NCBI GenBank assembly: GCA_032622095.1 | Contig: CP136062.1 | Location: 151,152,875 to 151,216,874, forward strand | DNA length: 64,000 nucleotides | Origin: Siphonodentalium dalli | Lineage: Eukaryota; Mollusca; Scaphopoda; Gadilida; Siphonodentaliidae | Direction of reading: 5' to 3' | Shown: piece by piece, positions 27,601 to 39,600 of the stretch | How the letters are laid out: every line of letters starts with the position of its first letter | Position numbering within the stretch: the stretch's first letter is position 1 | Notes under the pieces: model-generated | What the model was told of the DNA's origin: nothing | The model's input: the letters and a program-made list of their open reading frames with translations, nothing else | Databases searched by the model: none | Translations under genes and position numbers: made by a program

Positions 27601-30600
27601 GGTGAAAATTTGTTATTCTCGGCTACTATGGGTGTATTCTATATGTTATTGTGTGTATTTTGGAGCACAAACTGCCAAGTGGCTGTAAGCGGGAAAATGT
27701 CATGCTGACGGAATTGGTGTAAAATAGAACAGGGCATCACACTCACGTGTTGGCGATTGCCTTCGATACAGCTTCCACTGCGATCCCTGCGTCCCCAAAT
27801 ATCTTGGCATCCGGCTGCGTGGCGATGAATATATTATGCAAAAATATTGTTGATTGTATTGGTACTCGATCCACACCTGTAGAGAAAAGACTGGCATTTA
27901 TATTTTGGTCAAGGATACGATACGATACGATTTATTTGCATAAACTCCAATAAAGGCAGTACATGTATGCTAACAATACAATTCATAATATAACAAAAAT
28001 TGTGAACATGTGAACATGGCATGTCTAGCTACATGTATTTTATTGTGTGATGGTAAGCATAATATTCATTCAGAACGCTTATCAAAGAAGCGTGACATGG
28101 TTATCATTTTTCATTATAACATTCAGTTTATGATCGTTTGACATACGCTTGAAATTACTTTGATATCTATATACCAACAATTTGGGAAAGTTCATTTCTG
28201 AGATCGAAATAATAATGAAATGATACTCATTTTCTATATCAGAACCAGTCCTGCATGTAAGGCACAGTCTCTTCCCTTCCTTAAAGGATATGATGAATGG
28301 TATCATGCTTGAATAACCAGACATGTCATACACGTTACTGTTTACTGTTGGTTTATATCAGAGGTCTAGCACCCGTGTTTATACGTGTTACTGTTTGGTT
28401 ATTAGACGTCTAGCAATCGTGATTATACGTGTTACTGTTATAGGAATGTTATTAGATAGGTCCCGTTTATATCAGATGTCTTAAATGGGCACTAATAATT
28501 AATTAAATAATTAATACCCAAAATTGTTGCAATCTGGTCGGTGAAAATTGAAACTCGGGGTTAATTGACCAGTATAGTGTAATGAGATAGATGCCATTGA
28601 TCTCAGACAACATTGCTGGCTGCCGAGTTATTCCGATGTTGGATTACCTCGGGAAAACAATTGGAGAAGTGTGTAAGTTGTAGATTCCCCTTTATATGGT
28701 CGTTTCATCATTATATGATGTGGTTTGATCATTACACGGTGTGGTTCATCATTATCTGAAGTCGTGTCAGACGCACGTTTTGCCAAATTTCCTGGTATTT
28801 CAAAATGGATTTTCTCAAAATCTGTTAGAATGTATTTGTGAAATTTTGTACAAGCGAGAAGTGTGACAGAATATTTAAAAACCACCGACCATTGGATATT
28901 ATAACCTTATTTACTTTACTTTATGGCATGAACTATATTTAAAATTTCACTGTTTTCAGGTACCAAAAACTTCTTTATAATATATATTTTTTTAAAGTGC
29001 AGTTCATATATCCATGATATCATATCTCAAGATCATGAGAGGAAACTTAATTATTCTTTATTTGTGAAATTTAATTACACATCTCTTAATTATTGCTCAG
29101 ATTCTACATACAATGAAGATGATGATATGTGAAATTCAAGATTGGTTTGCCAGATAGATCCAGAGAAGTTCTTTATTAAAAATCTCTTGCCATTTTTGGC
29201 TGGATTTATGCAAAACGTGTGTCTTCCCTTTAACATTATATTAGGTCGGTTTTTCATTAAATGAGCTGGTTTACCCATTACATGACGTGGTTTCTTCATC
29301 ATACAATGTGGTTTCAACATTATAGATGTGGTTTCGACATATTATGATGTGATTTCGTAATTATATGATGATTTCGTCATTATATATATGAGATGTTTTT
29401 GTCATTATACGATGTGGTTTCGACATTATATAATATGGTTTCGATATTATATGATGTGATTTCAACATTATATGGTGTGGTTTCTCGACATTATATGATG
29501 TGATTTCGTCATTATATATGGTTTTGTCATTATACGATGTGTTTCAACATTATATGATGTGGTTTCGCATGTGATGTGATTACGTCATTATATGATGTGG
29601 TTTCGACATTATATGATGTGACTTTGTCATTATATGATGTGGTTTCGACATTATATGATGTGGTTTCGACATTATATGATGTGGTTTCGTCATAATATAT
29701 ATGAGGCGGTTTCGACGTTAGATGTATACAATATGTGTTGCTTCAAAAGTTTCTGTTGTTGGAACTGGTCAAATATAATAGATTGGCCGAGGTCCTGCAA
29801 AAGTTCGGCAAGGTCGCCATTACCGACGGATAAGAGCCTCGCTTTCGCGTAAAGGGTGACTTAAAATCACAACCATGAACATTCACCCAAAAATATTGGA
29901 TAGCATCTCAAGCAATTTTCACCAATGACGAGGTATACATACCGATTGCTTAATAGGATAACATGGACATTTTTGTGAACATATAGAAGAAAATAAAAAG
30001 AAAAAAACATAATAACATGATTTGAACAACTGAGTTTAAATATTAACGTTGGATAGTGGATCACTTGCATGCATCGCACAGTCCTTTTATGTAACGCCTT
30101 CGTTTTCTGCTATTAGTCTGGTCGAATAAAGGTTTGATCTAGAATAAATTTGGACTAAATTGGTTTGTATACCATTTTGAAGAGAAATATATCCTCTATA
30201 ACATATCCAAAATCCGCTAAAATTCACTTTGAGCAATTTTTGTAATTCAAGATGGCGTCCAAGATGGCTGCCATTTACGTTAAATCAGTTCTACGCAATT
30301 ATAGTGAGAAAATCTTGTCATATGTATACACTGGTATACATTTCTGTGAAAAGCTAAGACATAACCCCACCGTTGTATTCCAAAATTGGAACTCCCCGTC
30401 ATAAATGGCCGCCGGAAGTGGAAATTTTCACGTTTTTTACTAATATCTTTAAGATAAGTTTCTACTGTTTGGAACTAGTTGAGAATTTTGACTTTATTTA
30501 GTATTTAACATCTTAACTGATCATTGGAGCAAAGAAATATGCCATTCTTGGGCTCCCAACCCCTTCCGACCGCTCAAACATTCGATTTTACAGAACGCGG

Positions 30601-33600
30601 TATAACATATCACAAAATATCACCATTGGGATTCTAGTCATATTTCATCAAGAAATTGGAAGAACTGTGCAATGTAAGTAATGCTTTCTACTTTTTATGG
30701 ATATTCCAACTCAATGTTATAAAAATCGTCACTTTGGATCAAAATGGCTTCCAAATGGCGGCCAAAATATGGAAAAATTTCAATATTGTCCCAGTGTGCC
30801 ATGCAAATGCTTATAAGTTGTTGTTGATGCACCCAATTGACTATTCTGTCTTATATACATTCAAAACCAACATTTCTGATGCACATTGATTAATTTTTAC
30901 CATTGAAACCACTAAAATCACCAGAATTATTCAAATTTTTCTGTCACAAACTTTGCATCAAAATCGGCAAAAAGTCACTGTTCAGGTTTAAAACATTTTT
31001 AAAAGTAAAATGGAAATTTCTTTGGTATCAGCGGTGTCTACTGTTTTGATATGTGCTAACTGTGTCACACTGAGGTGTTTTAGACAATATTGCTCAAGAT
31101 GGCTTGCAAAATGGCAACCAAATTTGGTAAAATGTTGATTTGTCACATATATTCAGAACATTATTCACTGCTGTTCCGAAAATGTAACAGATTGTGACTC
31201 ACTTGGTTATTAAAAATGCTACTTAATCAACTAAATGTTATATTCTGGTTGTCCCAGAACCTTAGGAGGCATGAAAGTTCATTTAAGGGGTGCAGTATGG
31301 ATTTTGCCGAAAAACAATTTTGGGATTCTGTCCATGCTTTTTAACTGAAATGGGCAGACCGTTGAAACGGAACTGAGAGGGATCATAGTATGTGGCCACT
31401 CTGGCCCATTGTAATCAACATAGATCAACTTAATAAGTGTGTATGTCTGTTGAATGTATGGCTAAAGGTGAGGTGAGTATGTATACGGGGAGTTATTGTA
31501 TTCATGAATAATATGAATAGTTATACCATGTATGACTATATGGTCATGTATGGGGTGTCCACGTTGAGTTGTATATGTATATAAGGAGTAACTTATGGTC
31601 ATGACCGTCATGTGTGAGGTGAACATGTATGCAGGGAGTTGTTGTCTGGCCATTGAAGTGGTGTATGTGTATAGCGAGATTAGCTACATTGTCCATCTTT
31701 GTGTTGTGTATGTATATATGGAGTGAATGCACGCGTTTGCTGTATGATAATGGATGGGGTGTATGTATAAATATGGAGTGGTTGTATGGTTATGGGCAAT
31801 GTGTATATGTGTACATGGAATGACTGCAGGGTCAATGTTGTTGAGGTGTATATGCATAACTGGAGTACAGTTTGATGGTCACCGGTGGGCTTGTGTATAT
31901 GTATAGTGACATCATGGTCATGGGTGGGATGTGCATGTTTATCTGTTGTGGCTGTATTGTCATTGCTATGTACCGGTATACAGTGAGTAGCTGAATGCTC
32001 ATGGATGTGGTGTGTAAGAATACAGCGAGTGGCTGAATTGTCATGGTTGAGTTGTAGTTTTGCAAGTCTGAAGTGTGCGAATGGTCGTGTGTGTGGGGTA
32101 TAGGCATATCTAGAAGGGCTGTATGGTAATTGATCAGTTATATATACACCTGTAGTGACAATGGTCATAGGTTAACCAATACAGAAAACCAACCACTACA
32201 GGTAAGTATAGGTATCTGTCAAGGTTACACATTTGTCCGTGTCAACGAAAATCACACCTAGCCCTCCGGAATGACAATAACAAGTCAGAATGGAGCACTG
32301 GCTGACGGACCATAATGCCTTTCCGTTTGTCAATATAAGTATAGTGAAAGGAATAATGGCTTACATCCTATCATATTCCCCACACAATGATAGTGGTACA
32401 TAAATGTATGGATGTCAAAATAAAGGGGATGATATCTATTGGGCATACTACAGAATATTCGTGGCTACATATATGATGACCAAGGTCCCAATTTCTCGCA
32501 GACAAATTGATCCCCGTTCTAATAACATGAATATTGAGTTGGAAGCTGGGTCCTGGAGCAGTTTAATGGAATTTTGAAAATAGTTTTAGAAAGTACCCCA
32601 CAGAAACAAGATTTTATTTTATGCCAAATGTAGAGTTTAAACATTTTTGGAAATTACTCCCAATGAGTTTAAAAGATGCCAAAATGTTTGGATAAGATCA
32701 ACATCAGTTGCAGATCGCTGACTATGTGCCATACTAAGCCAATGTCACATTACGTTTCGACTCATTACCTGCAAGACGCGAGCCCTTGTATATCTTGCAT
32801 GGCTATATTGCCATGATGTGGCCAATATGTATATATGGAGTGCCAGTGTGGCAAAATTAATAGTGGGTGAATTGGTATACAGGGAGTGACTGTATGATCA
32901 CGAGTGTGGTTTATGAGTATACAGCGAGAGGCTGAATTGCTATGGTGAGGTCTATATGCAAGTTTGGAGTGTATGTATGGCCGTGTGCGCGGTGCGGGAC
33001 ATTGGTACATCTAGAAGGACTGCAACGCCATTGGTGAGGTTTATATGTATACTATATATACCTGTAATGACTCTATGGTTCTAGGTTGGTGTATATTTAT
33101 ATTTTGAGTGAATATATGGCCATGGGTGTCGCAAATATATATGCAGGGAGTAACTTTATGACTACTGGTGAGGCAAATATGTATACAAGAAGTAATGTAT
33201 GCTCATGAATGTGCGATAATATATACCGGGAGTGACTATATTGTCATCGTTTGGATGTATATCTTGAGTGCCTATATGGCCATGCATATGGCAAATATAT
33301 ACATGGAGTGGCTGTATTACCAATGGTGAGGCGAATAGGTATACAAGATGTTACTGTATGTTCATTAATGTAGTGAATATGTATACAGTTCGTGACTATA
33401 TGGTCATGGGTGAGGTGTAGGATTATACCTGGTGTGCCTGCATGTTTACTCATGGCCATGGGCATATCCATGTGTGGCTGTATAGTACTAGATGAGATGT
33501 ATGTGTATAAAGCGAGTGACATATGTTCATTTATGTGGTGTTCATGTATATATGGAGTGACTGCATGGTCATGTGTAAGTTGCACTGGTGTACCTTTGGG

Positions 33601-36600
33601 TGACTATCGATTTCCTGTCGCTATAACTCAAGGATATGTTAACCGATAGAGAGATCATATCAGAGTGTCTCTTAATGGCGTTTGGTATGCAATACGAATG
33701 AAACGGTTTTCATGACAATAGTATATATGTTAATAAATTTTGATGCTAATGGGCCAGAGTAGCCACATAATATGATCCCTCTCAGTTCCGTTTCAACGGT
33801 CTGCCCATTTCCGTCCAAAGACAGACAGAATCCCAAAAGAAGTGTTCGGCAAAAATCCATACTGCATCCCTTTAACTGATTTGTCATGCCTCATAATGTA
33901 CTGGGACAACCAGAATATAACATTTAGTTATCAGTTGATTAAGTAGCATGTTTAATAACCAAGTGAGTCACAATTTGCAACCATTTCGGAACAGCTTGTA
34001 ATAATGTTCGGAATAAATATGACAAATCAACTTTTTGCCATATTTGGTTGCCATTTTGTAAGCCATCTTGTAATTTTGTCTAAAACACCTCAGTGTCACA
34101 CATTTAAGATAGATCAAAAATAAAAATCACATTTGATACCAAAGATAGTTCCATTTAACTTGAAAAAATGGTGCAAACCTGAGAAGTTAATTTTTTCCCG
34201 ATTTTGATGCCAAGTTTGTGATAACAAAAAATCCCATAATTCTGGTAATTGCAGTGGTTAAAATAGTAAAAATTAATCAAGGTGCATCATAAATATTAGT
34301 ATTCAATGTATATAAGACATAATAGTCAATTTTATTCATCAACCACAACTCATAAGCGGTTGCACGGCACGCTGGTGCAATATTTACCTTTTTTTTTATT
34401 TTGGCCGCCATTTTGGCAGCCATTGTGAGCCAAAGTGACAATTTTGATACCATTGAGTCGGAATATTCATAAGAAATAGAATGCATCACTTACATTACAC
34501 AGTCCTGCCAATATTTTATGAAATATGACTAGAATCCCAAATTGTGATTTTTTTGTGAAATGTTATACCACGTTCTGTAAACTAGATTTTTTGAATGATC
34601 GGAAGGGGTGGGAACCCCACTTATGACATATTTTATTTCCCCGATGGTCTGTTAACATGCTAAATACAAAATAAAGTCACAATTCTCAACCAGTTCCAAA
34701 TAACAGAAACTTATCTTAAAGATATCAGTAAAAAAACGTAACATTTTCCACTTCCTGTCGCCATTTTGGCTGCCATCTTGGGTGGTGAGTTCAAATTTTG
34801 GCATAAAAGGTGTCGTTATGTCTTAGCTTCACAAAAATGTATACTTATGTATACATATGACACGATATTATTACTATAATTGCATCAAATTGCAATAAAC
34901 TGACTTAACAGAAAATGGCAGCCATATTGGACGCCATATTGAATTACAAAAAATGCTCAAAGCGGATTTTAGCGGATTTTGGATATGTTATAGATGAGAT
35001 CTTCCTCTTCAAAATGATATATAAAACAATTTAGTCCGAATTTATTCTAGGTTGACCCTAAAATTTTAGTTTATCGACCAGACTATATTTGGATCAACAT
35101 GGTATAATGAAATATCGTATAATGACAAAACCACTTTATATAATAATGAATCCACCTCATTTAAAGACACATTATGGACTTGTTCGGTTGTGTGAAACTG
35201 ATAAATTAGTAATCAGGCGCTATGCCAACTGGGGGAATGTAGAATTCTACTAATATCGCCCAAAATCTCAAAGAAATCGACCATACAACTCCACAGAAAA
35301 CATCGTCCGAACTACGCTCAATTGTAAAATTTACATCTCGATTCGGGACGCAACTATCCGCGATAAACTAACGGAAATGATTTCGCCATTGAGAGTCACT
35401 GCATTTAATTAATATATAAGAATGGCGGTGTGTGCCGTCAATTTGGATTAATATTCATAAAAATAACTGCTTTGAGCAAGATTATTCTCCATCTCTATTT
35501 GATCACCCAACCGTAGTGTTTCACATCACTAAAATTAATGTAGTTGATGTGTGTGTTCTTGTGTGTGTGTGTGTGTGTGTGAGTTCTTGTGTGGTGAGGG
35601 TGAGGGCGTGTGTGTGTTGTTGTGGGATAAGACGCTGGGATCGTTAGGGTATGTGGAACCGCAAAGCGGTTCTCACTATATGTGCTACCAGCGATCACAG
35701 CCCGTTCCCACAATAACACGCATCTACTACATCATTTCTTATATTTATATAGCTTTTTGATGATTTATTACCATAAAACAGCTTAGTGTATTCTTATTTA
35801 TTTTCACAAAATCTGCCGAGAATTTGAGACTAGCCCACACAGCACATTAAGTCAGCCCAATATAAGATTACAAGCACTTAGCAACAATAACGTGGTCGAC
35901 ATAAATAACTGGCTTCATATGCAATTCGGCTGAACTTTGAAAAGCACGCCCAATTATTCTGCTGACCTCTTTTAGTGATCAGCTCAGATTATGTCAACAA
36001 TTGGTGACATTGTAGTTGACCAATCACCGAATCCTAAGTCGTCTTGGTGCATAACATACGGACTATGTACACATATAATGATAAAACCAATCAACATACT
36101 ATAATGTAGAAACGACCTCATAATGATTATACAACATGTAATGAAGAAACCACCTAATATAAAGTTGAAACCACCTTATGTAATAATGAATCCACCTCAC
36201 ATAATGATGAAACGACAACATATCATGATGAAACCACATACTATAATGGAGAAATCACATCATACAATGAAGAAACGACCTAATATGATGTCGATTCGAT
36301 GGAGATATTACATCATAGTACGTATTGCGACAAAGCCAAATAAGGCAGCTGTGGCGTTCCATAGGAATAGGAGAGCGTCGAGAAGATGAGAAAGTGAAGT
36401 GTAATTACTATACATACGCGTAATGTCGTTAATGCTGACGTTTTAGCATTACCATTTAGCACCTATCCGTGTGATTATCAAACACATGCTAGTCTGGCAA
36501 GTAAATAACACATATGTGGTTTGGTTACCCTGTGTGGTCACATAATCACATCCCTGTTGATACATCTATTAAGTCAATTGAGGTATTTCCTAACTACTTT

Positions 36601-39600
36601 GGCTGATGATTAAACACTTTGCATTCCTTTGCGTTAAAATTGCATGCAACCACTTTACATAAATAGACACCTTTCGCACAATTAACTAATAGTGATCAGA
36701 ATTACGAATAGGGTTCTACGTCACAAGAATTTGTGTTATTTCTATATCAGTTGTCGTTTTGTCACATCCGCAGTTACGATTTGCGGTTGGTTACGAGATT
36801 TACATGCATTCATAATTATACCACTGATTATGGCCTGATAAAACATAATTAATCACGGAAAACAAAACCATATGACCTTAATGCGAGTGGCAAGTATATT
36901 GGACGGTACGGTTTTCCCATAAATTGATGATGACGATGCACTACACAACCAGGGATGTGGCTAGAGGGTCTCCGTTGGGGGGTGGTGTCCACCTTGGGAA
37001 ATTCCAATTGCACCCCCCCCCCCTTGAATCAGAATCAGACACCAAACACAAATTTTTGCATAATTCCATCTGCACCCCCCCCCCGATTCAATAATCACAG
37101 ACCAAACACAAGTTTTGCATAATTCCATTTGCACCCCCCTTGCACATCAGTCCTCATGCCTAATATCCTATGTATTCATAAACTATGTTGTTCTATATGC
37201 CCGGTATAAGAAAATTCAGATACTTTAACCTGAGAATTGCATAAATCCTAACATCTAGTAGCCTACTCCAGACAAATGCACACGGCTATTGGTAAGAGAC
37301 CAGGACATTGTGTCCGTCCATGTTTGTTCAGCCTGGTGTGAGAAAATTTGGAAAACTATACAAGAAAATCGCAAATCCTAGCATCTAGACTGGCCTCAAC
37401 TGAAGCTTCCCTAGTGTTGGAAATTTCAAACCTCATACTCCCTCTTAGGTTGGAAAATTCTCCAAATGATGACCATTTCAGTCCACATGTTTGACCGAAT
37501 GTACTAAACTATTGTTTTGTTAAACTAATTAGCAGTTTTGTATTGGTCACGGGGGAGGGACAGTGACACACCGGGCCGACCATGGTTCGGCCCGGTGTTC
37601 GAAAATTTTGAAATCTGAACAAGAACATCGCAAAATCCTAGCATCTAGACTAGCCTCAAGACTTCTTAGAGTTGGAAATTTCCAACCTGACATCCCCCCA
37701 CTTAGGTTGGAAAATTTCCAAATGATGACAATTCCAATGACAATGTTGACCAAATGTATGACAATATTGTTTTCTTAAATTTAGTAGCAGTTTTGACTAG
37801 CCACGGGGGAGGACCAGGACACAAGCTTTCCAAGTGTTGGAAATTTCCAACCTGTCACCCCCCTAAGGTTGGGGGGCAGTCACTCGCCCGCGTGGGAGGT
37901 TCGCATCAACGTAGGCGCGCGACCGTTTTCTCCGTGCCAAACCAATTAATGAGTGTTCATAATCATCCATTGACCGTCCCATGCAACATGACGATTGGCT
38001 CAAACCACCAGGACCAGAATTGTCTAAACCATCCAACTAGTGTCTAAGACAAACCCCATGCAGAATGACCCAACTGATGACCATTCCAACTAATGTTTTG
38101 GCAGGTATGAAATTTCCAACTGTTGAAAATTTTGACCAAAGTTGGGGGGGGGGGTGAGACACCACCCACACCCCTCTAGCCACATCCCTGACTACAACAC
38201 TGTAAATCTCGTTGACTAAAATTTTACTTAACAATTACTCAACCGTAGTGTAACTATACCTTCAAGCAACGTTGACTAAAGTGTTGAGTTCTTCTCAACG
38301 AGTTGAGTAAAAAACATTTACTCAACACTGAAAGTGAAATCGGTCAATAACCGAATACTTTTGCTCAACAGTTAACTGAAAAATGTAGATTTCTTAGCTG
38401 AGAAAAGGAATTAAGAAAAGGAATAGTTTAGGAATATTTTTTGGAAGATTTCTCGAAACTGAACTGGTTGATATATCCAGAAACAGCGACCGAATCAAAA
38501 ATGGAAATATCGGGAAATTTATGAAATTCCCGATACAGTATCCGATTATTATGGTCTGTTGAAAGATATTAATTTGTCCATCTGTGATATAATTTGATTC
38601 ATATGGTTCATCTGTCAGGGTTATTTGTCCATTTAATTAGAACCTCTGCTTCAAAATGTTTACTTAGGAACTTATGAAGTTCTGACATGCATATCGGCCA
38701 TCTCCTCCTATCTGAATGTTGCATTTATAGATTACAAATAATGTTGAAACGTAGATTAAACATCTCGAAATGACTATAACAATTATATATGCACAGTGTT
38801 TAAATAGTGTTATTGTTCCTAGAACTTTTAATCAACGTGTTGATTAAATCCGAAACATATCCTGATTTGTCATTGTTGAGTACTCGCTACTTAAAACCGC
38901 TTAACAAATTATCACTCAACGTGTTGAGTAAACATTTTAGTCAACAAGATGTTCAGTGTGCACGCTCGGAAACCCGGTATCACCGTCCCGGATGGTGCCA
39001 CCGACATCGGAGTGAATAGGATGAAAATCTCCCGTTGATAATATGAGAAAATGCATGTTCCCATCGTAATACAGACAACCGAGAAAGTAATTGTGAGTCC
39101 ATACGAAGTAGGAATGTTTACCCGCCTGGTGTCAGTCGAGTATCCTATATATTTAATTCCATTCCCACTTCCATGGCTGGAGCTTCCTAAAAGTTTGCGA
39201 AAACCATGTGCCAATGCATTCTCTTATATATTCGAGTCTCCCACAGGGAGCATCACATATATAAGAGAATAAATTGGCCTAACTAACAATATTTACCTTG
39301 ACCTTGTAAGCCAGTGCATTCTCTTATATATGCGAGGCTCCATATGGGATACTCGCATAATTATATAACATAATGCCCTGACACATAACCTTTAATGCTG
39401 CACCAGTGTAGCTCCCGTCATGAAATGGTTATTTATAGCGAATTATTTCAATCTATTTTGCTTTTGCTCAATCGTAATTTCGAGAAAATCTATTCACTCT
39501 ATATATAATCCATGGCTTTCCGCACTGCCGAACTGTTGCCAGTATATAGTGATACATCTCTATGAAAGTAAAGGATTAAAATCTGCGGGCGATGTTGTGG

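Larger units (their letters stand above)
25519..27746. other. Peroxidase intron 2
   Basis: Holds a short tatg microsatellite at about 25794-25820 and two CTCG hairpins (26396-26535, 27499-27639). The remainder has no recognisable feature. Confidence 0.5.

Noticed and set aside
31440-33649. Open frames across the gtatgtatac-type repeats, including a 162-codon minus frame
   Set aside because: Low-complexity translation of the degenerate minisatellite in the large inverted-repeat element.
30656-34489. Similar small peptides encoded in the two arms of the 5-kb element (30656-30889 plus, 34277-34489 minus)
   Set aside because: They are similar only because the arms are inverted copies; substitutions do not favour synonymous sites by eye and lengths differ.
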